A stretch of 64,000 nucleotides of DNA from Mucilaginibacter aurantiaciroseus (GCF_024055595.1 NZ_JAMXOF010000001.1:1550001-1614000), one strand, 5' to 3'; positions 53,339 to 62,709 are shown, numbered from the stretch's first letter. The notes: generated by a model not told the origin, from the sequence alone. Numbers and translations: made by a program.

Positions 53339-54164
53339 TTTTTTGGTATATATTTTCTTTTTGGTTGATCACCTTAAATTTCTTTCGGAAAACATCAGAG
53401 CGGATGGTTTCTTTATTGCCTAAACAAAGGTATCCCAACGGGCAAAGACTTTTGTAGAACAAGTCTAATATTTTGTATTGCAGTTCGGTTTCAAAGTAAA
53501 TGAACACGTTACGGCACGTTATCATCTGGAACTCGTTAAAGCCGGTATCTGATATTAAATTATGTACCGAAAACAATGTATTCTGCTTCAATTCGCTGCG
53601 GATAGCGCCGGCATCGTACATAATGGTAAAGTGATTTGTTAATGAACCGGGCAAGCCTGTAAACAGGTAATTTTCTGAATAGCTTTTTATTTTACGCAGG
53701 CTGTATATTCCCTTACGCGCCTCATTCAAAACCTCGGTATTAATATCCGTTCCGTAAATATATGATTTTTTACCGAGTTTTTCTTCGTTTAGCAAAATGG
53801 CTAACGAATAAACCTCCTCACCGGATGAACAGCCCGCACACCAAACCTTTACATGCTGGTAGGTAGAAAGATAGGGGACAACCTCATTTTTAAGCGCCTT
53901 ATAAAATGTAGGGTCGCGAAACATTTCGGTAACGTTAACCGTAATTTCTTCCAAAAATTCCTGGAAAAACCCGTGGTCGTTGATCAGAACATGCTTCAGG
54001 TCGTAAAAATCAAGCTTTTTAAGCATCATGATACGGCCCAGGCGGCGTTTAAAAGACGCCTCGGTATAATCGCTAAAATCAAACCCGTGGATCTTTTTTA
54101 CAATATCTATCAATTCGTTTAGCTGTACACTCGTTATCGTGTCTTTAGTCACCAGTCCCTTCAT
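53328..54164 (-). CDS. CheR-type protein-glutamate methyltransferase
   Basis: From ATG 54164, one base after the kinase stop, the protein has 278 residues; the TTG at 54176 was not preferred. Helical N-domain: LIDIVKKIHGFDFSDYTEASFKRRLGRIM. The methyltransferase domain has NVTEMFRDPTFYKAL, the SAM-binding VWCAGCSSGEEVYSLAI, GTDINTEVLNEARKGIYS and QMITCRNVFIYF. It methylates glutamates using S-adenosylmethionine. Its partner is the adjacent CheB. The target could be the coiled-coil region of the hybrid kinase itself, an inference. Confidence 0.95.
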   Translation of the reverse strand: MKGLVTKDTITSVQLNELIDIVKKIHGFDFSDYTEASFKRRLGRIMMLKKLDFYDLKHVLINDHGFFQEFLEEITVNVTEMFRDPTFYKALKNEVVPYLSTYQHVKVWCAGCSSGEEVYSLAILLNEEKLGKKSYIYGTDINTEVLNEARKGIYSLRKIKSYSENYLFTGLPGSLTNHFTIMYDAGAIRSELKQNTLFSVHNLISDTGFNEFQMITCRNVFIYFETELQYKILDLFYKSLCPLGYLCLGNKETIRSDVFRKKFKVINQKENIYQKIGS

Positions 54165-54165
54165 A

Positions 54166-57100
54166 TTAGTTATCAAGCCACATCTGCATCAATGCGATCA
54201 GCCTGTCAATATCAACCGGTTTGGTAATATAATCATTAGCACCGGCCGCTATACATTTTTCTCGGTCATCTTTCATCGCTTTTGCGGTTAACGCTATAAC
54301 AGGGAGTTTTGCCCATTTGTTTTGCTTGCGGATATGCCTTGTAGCTTCGTAACCATCCATTTTTGGCATCATGATGTCCATCAAAACAATGTCGATGTCA
54401 GCATCTTCTTCCAGTTTGGCTATGGCTTCTTCCCCATCGTTAGCAATAACCACGTTAAGCTCGTAGCTTTCCAGGGCACTGCTTAGTGCGAAAATATTTC
54501 GCATATCGTCATCAACCACCAGTACTTTTTTGCCTTTTATGCTGTCCTTACCGTTAGTGGTGGTGGTTTTTGCCTTGCCCATGCTTAGGTTTGGTGCCGC
54601 GGCACCGCTTTCGCTAACCTTGTTCAGGAACAGGTTCACTTCGTCTATCAACCTGTCTGCTGATTTGCTGGTTTTAACCACCATCGCGTTAGCATACTGC
54701 ATCAGCCTGTTTACCGAGTTCTTATCAAGTTCCATAGCGGTGTTGATAATAACCGGCAATGAAATAAACTTATTAACCTCTTTGATCTTATCTAACAGAT
54801 CGAGGCCCGAGATATCCGGTAGGTTAAGATCAAGTATCACACATTGGTACTCGTTCTCGTGCAACATCCTAAAGGCCGATTCGCCGTCAAAGGCCTGGTC
54901 TACCGTGATGCCCTGCGCTTCCATCATATCTTTCAGCGCCTGGCTTTGGGCCTTATGGTCTTCCACCAGTAAGATCTGTGTAAACTTGGTGCCGCTTTTA
55001 GCCATAATATCGCCAAACAGTTTATCCAAAGTTTCGGTATTTACAGGTTTTTTAAGGAAGCTGATGGCACCTTCTTTACGCACACGGTTGGCAGCTGCTT
55101 CGCCGGCACTCATCAGGTGTACGGGGATATGGAGCGTCGCCTCGTCTTGTTTCAGTTCTTTCAGAATCTGCCAGCCATCTTTACCCGGCAGCATAATATC
55201 TAATATAACGGCATCCGGCAGTTGTTCTTTAATAATCTCGACGGCATTTGTACCCTCGCTCACCATTACCGATTTAAAGCCATGGTCGCGGGCGTAATCT
55301 TGTAATATAATGGCGAAGTTTTTATCATCTTCCACAATTACCACAAACGGTTCGTGGCCTGGCTCGGCAGATTTGGTGACTACCGTATCGAAGAAGTTTT
55401 TGGTTGGGCTGTAGCTTTCTACTGTTGACACGCTATCCTGCACCTCTACATGTTTGGCCAAAAACGGAAGGATCAGCGTAAACTCGCTACCCTCTCCCGG
55501 TGTACTGATAAGGGTGATGTTACCACCTAACAAGCTTGCCAGTTCGCGGCTGATAGAAAGACCTAAACCTGTGCCACCATATTTACGACTGGTTGAGCCA
55601 TCGGCCTGCTGGAACGCCTCGAAGATGATCTTCTGTTTCTCGGCCGGGATACCAATACCCGAATCCTTAATTTTAAAGGCGATGGTATTTTCGCGCGGGC
55701 CAGCAACAGCGTTGATGCTGATTGTACCATGCTCCGGCGTAAACTTAAACGCATTTGATAACAGATTTTTGATCACCTGCTCTGTTCTTAACTTATCAGT
55801 ATAAATTGTTGGCGGTACACCTGCTAAATTAGTGGTAAAGCCTATCTTTTTATTGCTTGCAAACTCAGCGAATAACGATTGCACATCGCTCAAAATATCG
55901 GCTACCTTAACATCCTCGTTCTGCATATCCAGCTTGCCCGATTCAATTTTTGAAAGGTCGAGGATATCGTTGATCAGAGTAAGCAGATCATTACCGGCGT
56001 TGAAAATAACGCTGGCGTATTTGATCTGGTCTTCAGAAAGGTTTAACGGTTTGTTATCTTTCAAGATCCTCGCCAATACTAAAATACTGTTCAGCGGTGT
56101 ACGCAATTCGTGGCTCATGTTCGCCAAAAACTCAGACTTATATCTGCCGGTAGTCTCCAGCTCGCTTGCTTTAATAGTGATAGACTGTCGGGCCTCTTCA
56201 ATGGCCTCGTTCTTCTCTTCCAGCAAACTGGCTTTCTCTTCCAGTTCTGCGTTGATGGTGCGCAACTCCTCCTGCTGTACGCGAAGTTCTTCTTCTGATG
56301 CCTGCAACATTCCTGTTTTGCTCATCAGTTCTTCGTTGGTAACGCGCATTTCTTCCTGCTGTGCTTCCAGTTCTTCGGCCTGTTGCTGAGTTTCTTCGAA
56401 CAAATCGTGCATAATGGTGCGTGCCTGCGAAGTATTTACAGCGATGCCAATATCATTAGCTACAAGCAAAATGTATTCTTGAACCTGCTCTGGCACCTGG
56501 TCATGAAAACCAAGCTCGAGCACGCCTTTTAACTTTTTATCGAAAAAGAACGGAACGATAAAGGTTTCGATCAGGTCATTCTCTAAAATAGACGAGCCTA
56601 ATTGTAGTTTATCATTCAGCTTACCTTTTACCAATGCCGATTTACCATCCTTAGCGGCCTGCCCTATCCAACCTTCGGAGATACGGATACTTGGTTTTAA
56701 CGCCGATGGGTCGCTGAATGCATATGAGGCATACAGGTCAAGCTTCTCCTCGTTATCATCAAACAAGTAAAGCGTTCCGGTAAGCGCGTTCGAAAATTTG
56801 CTGAGTTCTGTTAATATATTTTCTGACAATTCCTTTTCGCTCTGCTGGCCCTGCATTTTCTCATTAAGGGTACCGCTACCGGTAAGTAACCAATTTTTAG
56901 CCTCGTTCTTAACCAGTACCTTCTCTAATTCGAGGTTGGCAATGCGTACTTCTTCTTCTATCTTTTTCTGGTGGTTAAACGTAGCCTGAATGTAAAAGAA
57001 CATGATTACAATAATCAGGAAAAACACACCAGAACCTATCACAATAATTACAATAGCATCATTTGATGCTTTCGCCGAACTGGCCTTACGTTCGGCAAGT

Positions 57101-57603
57101 AAATTATTTTCTGTATCAATAACACGGGAATTAATGTCCCTGATACTATCCATATTGCCTTTTCCACCTAAAAACATGTGGTTGGCAACCATGTACTCAA
57201 GCCCCATTTTTTCGCGGGTATCTATATTTCTTTTCAGGATGAAGAGTTGGCGGTTAACCAGTTCTTTTAAAGAATCTATCCGTTTAACCTGCAAGGAATT
57301 ATCACTTACAAGATTTGTTAACTGTATTAAACTTTCTCCTAAACGGGGCACCGCCTCATTATAAGGGTCAAGAAAAACTTTGTTATTGGTTGCGCCATAA
57401 CCACGCATCCCGGTTTCACCATCAATAAGTAGTTGCAAGATATTACTGCTTGTTTTTATAACCTTTTGGGTATGGTCAACCATTATGGTGTCATCCTCTA
57501 AATGGCTAATACTTGTATAAGAAAGTATACCTACAATAAGCACAAGCACAATGGAAACACCGAAACCTGCTAATACCTGGCTGCGAAAAGAAAGCTTAAA
57601 CAT
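54166..57603 (-). CDS. CHASE3-GAF hybrid histidine kinase with three receiver domains
   Basis: The 1145-residue protein has membrane helices at about 10–30 and 183–205 with a CHASE3-like sensor between (DGETGMRGYGATNNKVFLDPY). A GAF domain (about 255–395), a long coiled coil rich in Glu/Gln (QQQAEELEAQQEEMRVTNEE, 402–480), HisKA with His498 (FLANMSHELRTPLN), HATPase (NLLSNAFKF, DSGIGIP, GGTGLGLSI) and three receivers (VILDIMLPGKDGW, VILDLNLPDISG, VLMDIMMPKMDGY) follow. Such kinases may funnel signals into stress or behaviour control. It heads an operon with CheR, CheB and a second hybrid kinase. The coiled coil may be a methylation target. Confidence 0.95.
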   Translation of the reverse strand: MFKLSFRSQVLAGFGVSIVLVLIVGILSYTSISHLEDDTIMVDHTQKVIKTSSNILQLLIDGETGMRGYGATNNKVFLDPYNEAVPRLGESLIQLTNLVSDNSLQVKRIDSLKELVNRQLFILKRNIDTREKMGLEYMVANHMFLGGKGNMDSIRDINSRVIDTENNLLAERKASSAKASNDAIVIIVIGSGVFFLIIVIMFFYIQATFNHQKKIEEEVRIANLELEKVLVKNEAKNWLLTGSGTLNEKMQGQQSEKELSENILTELSKFSNALTGTLYLFDDNEEKLDLYASYAFSDPSALKPSIRISEGWIGQAAKDGKSALVKGKLNDKLQLGSSILENDLIETFIVPFFFDKKLKGVLELGFHDQVPEQVQEYILLVANDIGIAVNTSQARTIMHDLFEETQQQAEELEAQQEEMRVTNEELMSKTGMLQASEEELRVQQEELRTINAELEEKASLLEEKNEAIEEARQSITIKASELETTGRYKSEFLANMSHELRTPLNSILVLARILKDNKPLNLSEDQIKYASVIFNAGNDLLTLINDILDLSKIESGKLDMQNEDVKVADILSDVQSLFAEFASNKKIGFTTNLAGVPPTIYTDKLRTEQVIKNLLSNAFKFTPEHGTISINAVAGPRENTIAFKIKDSGIGIPAEKQKIIFEAFQQADGSTSRKYGGTGLGLSISRELASLLGGNITLISTPGEGSEFTLILPFLAKHVEVQDSVSTVESYSPTKNFFDTVVTKSAEPGHEPFVVIVEDDKNFAIILQDYARDHGFKSVMVSEGTNAVEIIKEQLPDAVILDIMLPGKDGWQILKELKQDEATLHIPVHLMSAGEAAANRVRKEGAISFLKKPVNTETLDKLFGDIMAKSGTKFTQILLVEDHKAQSQALKDMMEAQGITVDQAFDGESAFRMLHENEYQCVILDLNLPDISGLDLLDKIKEVNKFISLPVIINTAMELDKNSVNRLMQYANAMVVKTSKSADRLIDEVNLFLNKVSESGAAAPNLSMGKAKTTTTNGKDSIKGKKVLVVDDDMRNIFALSSALESYELNVVIANDGEEAIAKLEEDADIDIVLMDIMMPKMDGYEATRHIRKQNKWAKLPVIALTAKAMKDDREKCIAAGANDYITKPVDIDRLIALMQMWLDN

Positions 57604-57696
57604 AGCGTGAGAAAAGATTTTTTGTTATACAAATATGTTTAAAAATATTTGTACGTAAAATACTATTAACTAATAAACATACAGGTGGTAACGCGT

Positions 57697-58113
57697 TTAT
57701 TGCCCCTCGGAATAAACACGTTTTTTAGAAGCCAAAACACCTAATACTGATAGCACCGGGCCGGCAAATAAAATATACCAACCCCATTTAAAAGCGATTT
57801 GCCTGGTAAAGAAACCCTCGACGCCTTTGAAAGGGATAAAGCCAAAACTGGCCTTCACTTTTAACAACGCGGCAATGTATAACAATACCACTAAAATTAA
57901 TGATGCAAAAGCTGCTATCCGGGTTACTTTGGTTTGGTTTAGTACCGTACACAATATGCCTATTACGCCTACCAGCATAATTACCATACCGTATGGCTGG
58001 TTTAGCATATACACGTTCATGTTAAACAGGTGAAACGGGCGTAGCATTGGGCAAAAGGTTGCCGCAATAAGTGTAATAAACCCTAGTAAAGTAATAAGTG
58101 ACGCGGGGCGCAT
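57697..58113 (-). CDS. Small multi-pass membrane protein of unknown function
   Basis: From ATG 58113 the 138-residue protein has four hydrophobic segments: ASLITLLGFITLIAATF, GMVIMLVGVIGILCTVL, IAAFASLILVVLLYIAAL and WGWYILFAGPVLSVLGVLA. A longer frame to 58170 overlaps gldC and was not used. It follows gldC by 7 bases, so they may share a transcript. No domain was recognised. Confidence 0.75.
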   Translation of the reverse strand: MRPASLITLLGFITLIAATFCPMLRPFHLFNMNVYMLNQPYGMVIMLVGVIGILCTVLNQTKVTRIAAFASLILVVLLYIAALLKVKASFGFIPFKGVEGFFTRQIAFKWGWYILFAGPVLSVLGVLASKKRVYSEGQ

Positions 58114-58120
58114 ATTTAGG

Positions 58121-58453
58121 TTACTGTTTTTTGATCTCCATTTTATCGGCAAAGTGGGCGCAATAATCACGCAGGTCTTCTACAATGTTCTTTTCGCCGG
58201 TGGCGCGTAAAAAAGTATCGCCCATGGTTTGCAGGGTTTCGTAGAAATAGCGTTTCATCTCATCTACAGGCATATCTTTTGTCCAAAGGTCTATCTTCAG
58301 CGTATTTTGGTAGTTTTTATCCCATAAAGAAAGCATCATGGCCTGCACAGGTAGTGCCTCTTTGTTTTTAGAATCGGTAGATTCCCAAAGGATGTTTTCG
58401 GGGATGTTATTATCGTCGAGCTGGATGGTTAGCTTTATTTCAGCAGTCTTCAT
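58121..58453 (-). CDS. gldC: Gliding-motility-associated protein GldC
   Basis: The 110-residue cytoplasmic protein (KTAEIKLTIQLDDNNIPENILWESTDS, then MMLSLWDKNYQNTLKIDLWTKDMPVDEMKRYFYETLQTMGDTF, ATGEKNIVEDLRDY) matches GldC as I know it from Bacteroidota. GldC is linked to gliding but is kept in non-gliding members too, so it may have a broader role. Other gld genes are not in the window. It has about 83 bases to the gene before it and 7 bases to the membrane-protein gene after it. Confidence 0.9.
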   Translation of the reverse strand: MKTAEIKLTIQLDDNNIPENILWESTDSKNKEALPVQAMMLSLWDKNYQNTLKIDLWTKDMPVDEMKRYFYETLQTMGDTFLRATGEKNIVEDLRDYCAHFADKMEIKKQ

Positions 58454-58536
58454 CTTTAATTAATGGTTTAGTGATTTCCCTCTTAAGGATTTTCATCTGG
58501 TTATTTGCACATCTGAAATCCGCACATCTGTAATAA

Positions 58537-58848
58537 TTATTTAACAAGGAAAAATATAATGAGTACCAAAGTTATAAAGCTTAGCTCTATAATCCATAGT
58601 TTTTTGGTCTCGAAGAAGAAATTTCGGAAAATTATATCCAGCAATGACACAACTATGCCAAACAGGACAAATATCAACCCAATGGTTCCGCTCCAGTGCT
58701 CATAAGTGCTGCCGGTAATTTTCGCGCCGTAAATAAAAATATATCCCGCAAGGATGAAAAGCGCGGCCGTAGCAAAATTTAGCGGACTGATCCTGAATTT
58801 TGCCCGGTTAGTATCGTTTCTTTTTTGCAGATCGTTGAACTCCGCCAT
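58537..58848 (-). CDS. Small three-helix membrane protein of unknown function
   Basis: From ATG 58848 the 103-residue protein (MAEFNDLQKRNDTNRAKFR) has three hydrophobic stretches: LNFATAALFILAGYIFIYG, GTIGLIFVLFGIVVSLLDII and WIIELSFITLVLIIFFLV. A longer frame to 58908 (MMPKKQKDNP) is also open and would overlap the helicase by 101 bases; the chosen start overlaps it by 41. No family recognised. Confidence 0.65.
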   Translation of the reverse strand: MAEFNDLQKRNDTNRAKFRISPLNFATAALFILAGYIFIYGAKITGSTYEHWSGTIGLIFVLFGIVVSLLDIIFRNFFFETKKLWIIELSFITLVLIIFFLVK

Positions 58849-60172
58849 ATGTTTTTGCTGGTTTCTTGTTAGCACTATTGGGTTGTCTTTTTGCTTTTTC
58901 GGCATCAAATTTCTTATGCTGGTTCAGCGTTTTTTTCTCGTGGAAAGCCCCTTTAAAGTCAGGGTCATCCTTACGCTTTTGCATATCTATTTCTCGTGCC
59001 TGGGCCTGCCTCTCTTCGTACGGCGTTTCTTCAATAAAAACTCCATCGGGAATAGCATGCACCGGGATGGTTTGGCGGATAAGTTTTTGAATTTTATCCA
59101 GGTAGTATTCCTCTGATGGTACGGCAAACGTTATGGCCACACCAGAATTATAAGCCCTGCCGGTACGGCCAATACGGTGTACATAATCTTCAATCACCAC
59201 GGGTACATCAAAGTTTATAACGTGGCTTACATCGCTCACATCAATCCCGCGCGATGCCACATCCGTAGCTACCAGTATCTTAACCTCATCATTCTTGAAT
59301 GAATTGATAGAGTTTATCCTTGTATTTTGCCCCTTGTTGGCATGCAGCACTTTCACTTCCTTTTCGCCAAACTTGCGCAGCAGAAATTTGAAAACATCCT
59401 CGGCAGCTACACGGGTTTTGCAAAATATCATCAGCTTTTTAATATCGCCCTCTTTATCCAACAGGGTTTTAAGCAGGTTTATTTTGGTTTTAACATTGGG
59501 TACATGGTACAACTGCTGGTCTACCGTTTCGGCTGTGGTAGCCTGCGGGGTAACCTCTATCACCGTAGGGAATTCCAAAAAGTTATGCGATAGCTCCTGG
59601 ATCTTCTCGGACATGGTAGCCGAAAAAAGCAGATTTTGTCGTTTTACCGGCACCACCTCTAAAATGCGGTTTATCTGCGGCATAAAGCCCATATCCATCA
59701 TTTTATCAGCCTCATCCAACACCAAAGTATTAATAGTTTTGGTAACGATGTGCCCCGCAATATAAGTATCCAAGAAACGGCCGGGCGTAGCAACTATAAT
59801 ATCAACCCCTTTTTTAAGGTTCTCAATCTGTGTTTTGGGGCCGATGCCTCCGTAAAGCACCACTACGCGTAAGTCTGTATTAACGGCGAACGCTTTGATG
59901 TTCTCTTCTATCTGCATGGCCAGCTCGCGCGTTGGCGATACAATTAATGCACGCGGGCTTTCGCCCTGGGCATACTTTAGCTTCATTAAAATAGGCAGCA
60001 CATAAGCGGCGGTTTTACCCGTACCGGTTTGCGCAATGCCCATAACATCCTGCCCGTTCATAATAGGCGGGATAGCTTTTTGCTGAATAGGCGTAGCTTC
60101 GGTATAACCGGCATCGGCAACAGCGTTCAGTATCTGCCGGTTAAATTTTAGATCTTCAAAAGTTACAGCCAT
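58808..60172 (-). CDS. DEAD-box RNA helicase (RhlE-like)
   Basis: The 454-residue protein has all DEAD-box motifs: Q-motif region (ATPIQQKAIPPIM), AQTGTGKTAAY, PTRELA, DEADKMMDMGF, SATMSEKI, ATDVASRGIDV and HRIGRTGRAYN, followed by a basic tail (QPNSANKKPAKTYGG, AKKKRY). It unwinds or remodels RNA in ribosome assembly or decay. Subtype is inferred from overall length and tail. Its 3' end overlaps the next small gene. A TATCTTTG −7 element ends 5 bases before its ATG. Confidence 0.96.
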   Translation of the reverse strand: MAVTFEDLKFNRQILNAVADAGYTEATPIQQKAIPPIMNGQDVMGIAQTGTGKTAAYVLPILMKLKYAQGESPRALIVSPTRELAMQIEENIKAFAVNTDLRVVVLYGGIGPKTQIENLKKGVDIIVATPGRFLDTYIAGHIVTKTINTLVLDEADKMMDMGFMPQINRILEVVPVKRQNLLFSATMSEKIQELSHNFLEFPTVIEVTPQATTAETVDQQLYHVPNVKTKINLLKTLLDKEGDIKKLMIFCKTRVAAEDVFKFLLRKFGEKEVKVLHANKGQNTRINSINSFKNDEVKILVATDVASRGIDVSDVSHVINFDVPVVIEDYVHRIGRTGRAYNSGVAITFAVPSEEYYLDKIQKLIRQTIPVHAIPDGVFIEETPYEERQAQAREIDMQKRKDDPDFKGAFHEKKTLNQHKKFDAEKAKRQPNSANKKPAKTYGGVQRSAKKKRY

Positions 60173-60177
60173 AGCCG

Positions 60178-60185
60178 CAAAGATA
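60178..60185 (-). promoter_or_regulatory. Probable −7 element of the DEAD-box helicase gene
   Basis: TATCTTTG on the minus strand fits TAnnTTTG and ends 5 bases before the ATG at 60172. Transcription would begin at or next to the start codon. No clear −33 box. Confidence 0.45.
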
Positions 60186-60216
60186 AGGTTTTCTATTTAG
60201 TGGAATGTCTGAAGAC

Positions 60217-60298
60217 CAAAAGTCGGGAAGAATTGTCAGTCTGAGCCTGTCGAAGTCTTTTTCTACCAGCAAATGGTTCGAAAGGCTCACCATGACAA
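60217..60298. repeat. Family D inverted repeat, copy 3, with a GTCGGGAAG arm
   Basis: CCAAAAGTCGGGAAG precedes TTGTCAGTCTGAGCCTGTCG and the right arm GGTTCGAAAGGCTCACCATG. The association of a GTCGGGAAG arm with family D repeats the nested layout at 49309–49472. The gap 60173–60503 holds nothing else supported except an imperfect hairpin at about 60333–60353 (CCCTGTGTACGCGTACAGGG). Confidence 0.65.
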
Positions 60299-60503
60299 AA
60301 TCCCGTCCACGCAGGATCTTCGGAACGATACCCTGTGTACGCGTACAGGGTAAGACAATGTCTTATGCAAGAGCCACTGCGAGTACATTATCGAACCTTT
60401 TCTCCACAAAACCATTAATCAACACATTTGCCTGTATCAACCACACCTTTTGCTGCGTATAAGTTGCCAAAGGTATATCTTGGCCCACTATTTAACTTAT
60501 TAC

Positions 60504-61142
60504 ATGAAAAAACTCTTACTTTCCGCAATTACTTCCATTTTTATTATCGGCGCGGCGCAAGCGCAAATTGGTAAAGGCCACAAATTTATTGGTGGCAGCT
60601 TTAACTTTAGCTACGATGAAGACGGCACCTCGCAGAACTATAATTTTGATAGCGGTGTTACCCGGTACTACAACTATAAGATCACCAACTTTAACATCAG
60701 CCCCGAGTTTGGCTTTTTTATTAACGATAAATGGGCTATTGGCATCCAACCAGGTTACTCAAGGGTATCAGGTACCGAAACCTCTAACTTTTACTCGGCC
60801 ACTACACCTGCAAGCAACTACAGTTATACCAATAAATACCATACCGACATATTAGGCCTTGCCGTTAACCTGCGTTATTACTGCATGATTAATGAAAAAC
60901 TGGGCTTTTACCCGCAAATGGGCGTAAGTACATCACACCTGGCAAACGATTTTAGTAACGGACACTTTGCCGCATACGCCGGCCCAAATGTTGTTTTCTT
61001 CCCATCTTCAAAGGTTGGGTTAAACATGGGTTTTGGTAACATCAGCTACCAATACAACTACTTAAGCCACGGCAGTTTCTTAAACGCCAGCCTTAACAAC
61101 AATTTCAACTTTGGGGTGAATTACTACTTCGGAGGGAAATAA
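60504..61142 (+). CDS. Outer-membrane beta-barrel protein of unknown function
   Basis: From ATG 60504 the 212-residue protein has a signal peptide (KKLLLSAITSIFIIGAAQAQ) and a mature part built of alternating aromatic/small-residue strands (KFIGGSFNFSYDED, NFNISPEFGFFINDKWAIGI, VGLNMGFGNISYQYNYLS), ending NFNFGVNYYFGGK, typical of small OmpA/OmpW-like barrels. A frame starting 54 bases upstream precedes the signal peptide and was not used. Likely a single-gene unit in the outer membrane. Confidence 0.82.
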   Translation: MKKLLLSAITSIFIIGAAQAQIGKGHKFIGGSFNFSYDEDGTSQNYNFDSGVTRYYNYKITNFNISPEFGFFINDKWAIGIQPGYSRVSGTETSNFYSATTPASNYSYTNKYHTDILGLAVNLRYYCMINEKLGFYPQMGVSTSHLANDFSNGHFAAYAGPNVVFFPSSKVGLNMGFGNISYQYNYLSHGSFLNASLNNNFNFGVNYYFGGK

Positions 61143-61229
61143 TTTAGAGAGGCAAGAAATCAGGATTCTCTTCTTTCCCGTTTTTTGACCTCCTAACTCC
61201 TTCCCCTCTTGTTTCCTGACTCTTGACTT

Positions 61230-61258
61230 CTTGATTCTCTACCAAACGCCTATATTTG
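61230..61258 (+). promoter_or_regulatory. Promoter of the dihydroorotase gene
   Basis: CTTG (61230–61233) and TATATTTG (61251–61258), with 17 bases between, fit the −33/−7 pattern. The −7 element ends only 5 bases before the ATG at 61264, implying a leaderless or very short-leader mRNA. Confidence 0.55.
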
Positions 61259-61263
61259 CCCTT

Positions 61264-62598
61264 ATGGCAACGATCCTTATTAAAAACGCGACGATAGTAA
61301 ACGAAGGCAAGCAAACCCAGGCCGACCTGCTCATTAAAGACGGTTTTATTGAAAAGATTGACGGGCAGATAAACTTTGCTGCCAATAAAGAGATCAATGC
61401 TGAAGGCCTGCATCTTTTCCCGGGTTGTATTGACGACCAGGTGCATTTCCGCGAGCCGGGCTTAACTCATAAAGGCGATATTGGTTCAGAATCGCGCGCG
61501 GCAGTTGCCGGCGGTATCACTTCTTTTATGGAGATGCCAAACACGGTGCCTAATGTATTAACCCAACAATTACTGCAGGATAAATACGATATAGCGGCTA
61601 AATCATCGCCGGCCAATTATTCATTCTTTATGGGTGCATCAAACGATAACCTCGACGAGGTTTTGCGTACCGATGCTAAAAAAGTGTGTGGTTTAAAAAT
61701 TTTTATGGGATCATCAACCGGGAATATGCTGGTAGATAACCCAAATACGCTCGAACAGCTCTTCGCACAATCGCCCATGCTGATAGCCACACATTGCGAG
61801 GATGAGGCCACCATAAAAAACAACCTGGAACATTACAAGCAACTGCTTGGCGAGAATATCCCGGTTAGGCTGCACCCCAAAATTCGCAGTGCCGAGGCTT
61901 GTTACCTGTCATCGTCCATGGCGGTAGAGCTGGCTAAAAAGCACAATACGCGCCTGCATATCCTGCATATTTCCACAGCTAAAGAAACCAACCTGTTTAG
62001 TAACAACATCCCGCTGGCTGAAAAGCGCATAACCGCTGAGGCCTGCATCCACCACCTATGGTTTACCGATGCGGATTATGCCGAAAAAGGCAACCTCATT
62101 AAATGGAACCCAGCCGTTAAAACCGAAGCCGACCGCAACGAGATCCTGAAAGCTGTTTTAGACGGCCGCATAGATATCATCGCTTCAGACCACGCCCCAC
62201 ACACCATCGAAGAAAAAGCACAACCCTACCTGCAAGCACCAAGCGGTGGGCCATTAGTACAACATGCACTGCCCGCCATGCTGGAACTTTATCATCACGG
62301 TAAAATAACTTTAGAGCAGATCGCGGAGAAAATGGCGCACAACGTAGCAACCATCTTCCAAATAGAGAAACGTGGCTTTATCCGCGAAGGATACTGGGCC
62401 GACCTGGCACTGGTAAACCTGAACAACCCGTGGCAGGTAAATAAAGGCAACATTCTGTACAAATGTGGCTGGTCGCCATTTGAGGGGAGCACGTTTAAGG
62501 CTAAGGTGGTAAGCACCATTGTATCAGGCAATTTGGTGTATGATAAAGGCAGCCTCGTTAACGAAAAAAGCGGGCAAAGAATGACCTTTACCCGCTAA
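61264..62598 (+). CDS. Dihydroorotase
   Basis: From ATG 61264 the 444-residue protein is a cyclic amidohydrolase with DDQVHFREPGLTHKGDIGSES (metal-binding His), GLKIFMGSSTGN (the lysine that becomes carbamylated), THCEDE, HILHISTAKE, and IASDHAPHT (Asp). This is the type I/DHOase pattern. It closes N-carbamoyl-aspartate to dihydroorotate in pyrimidine synthesis. Allantoinase-like specificity cannot be excluded by sequence alone, but the close DHOase motifs make it unlikely. An upstream frame from 61231 overlaps the promoter and was rejected. Confidence 0.93.
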   Translation: MATILIKNATIVNEGKQTQADLLIKDGFIEKIDGQINFAANKEINAEGLHLFPGCIDDQVHFREPGLTHKGDIGSESRAAVAGGITSFMEMPNTVPNVLTQQLLQDKYDIAAKSSPANYSFFMGASNDNLDEVLRTDAKKVCGLKIFMGSSTGNMLVDNPNTLEQLFAQSPMLIATHCEDEATIKNNLEHYKQLLGENIPVRLHPKIRSAEACYLSSSMAVELAKKHNTRLHILHISTAKETNLFSNNIPLAEKRITAEACIHHLWFTDADYAEKGNLIKWNPAVKTEADRNEILKAVLDGRIDIIASDHAPHTIEEKAQPYLQAPSGGPLVQHALPAMLELYHHGKITLEQIAEKMAHNVATIFQIEKRGFIREGYWADLALVNLNNPWQVNKGNILYKCGWSPFEGSTFKAKVVSTIVSGNLVYDKGSLVNEKSGQRMTFTR

Positions 62599-62615
62599 TA
62601 TTTTACACCCCTCTG

Positions 62616-62709
62616 TCTTTTTGAGCGATAGCGAAGAATCTATTATTAAACTATGCAATACGCAAATGCATATAGGCGATTAGATGCTTCACATGCAATC
62701 AGCATGGCA
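62616..62709. repeat. Family E inverted repeat between convergent genes
   Basis: TTTTTGAGCGATAGCGAAG at the left and GATTAGATGCTTCACATGC / CAGCATGGCAAAAAG at the right form a long imperfect hairpin; a fragment recurs at 44155–44193. It starts 17 bases after the dihydroorotase stop and may serve as terminator. Confidence 0.65.

Noticed and set aside
60333..60353. Palindrome CCCTGTGTACGCGTACAGGG as an operator
   Set aside because: Imperfect pairing and location inside a repeat-rich gap; no regulator or second copy found.
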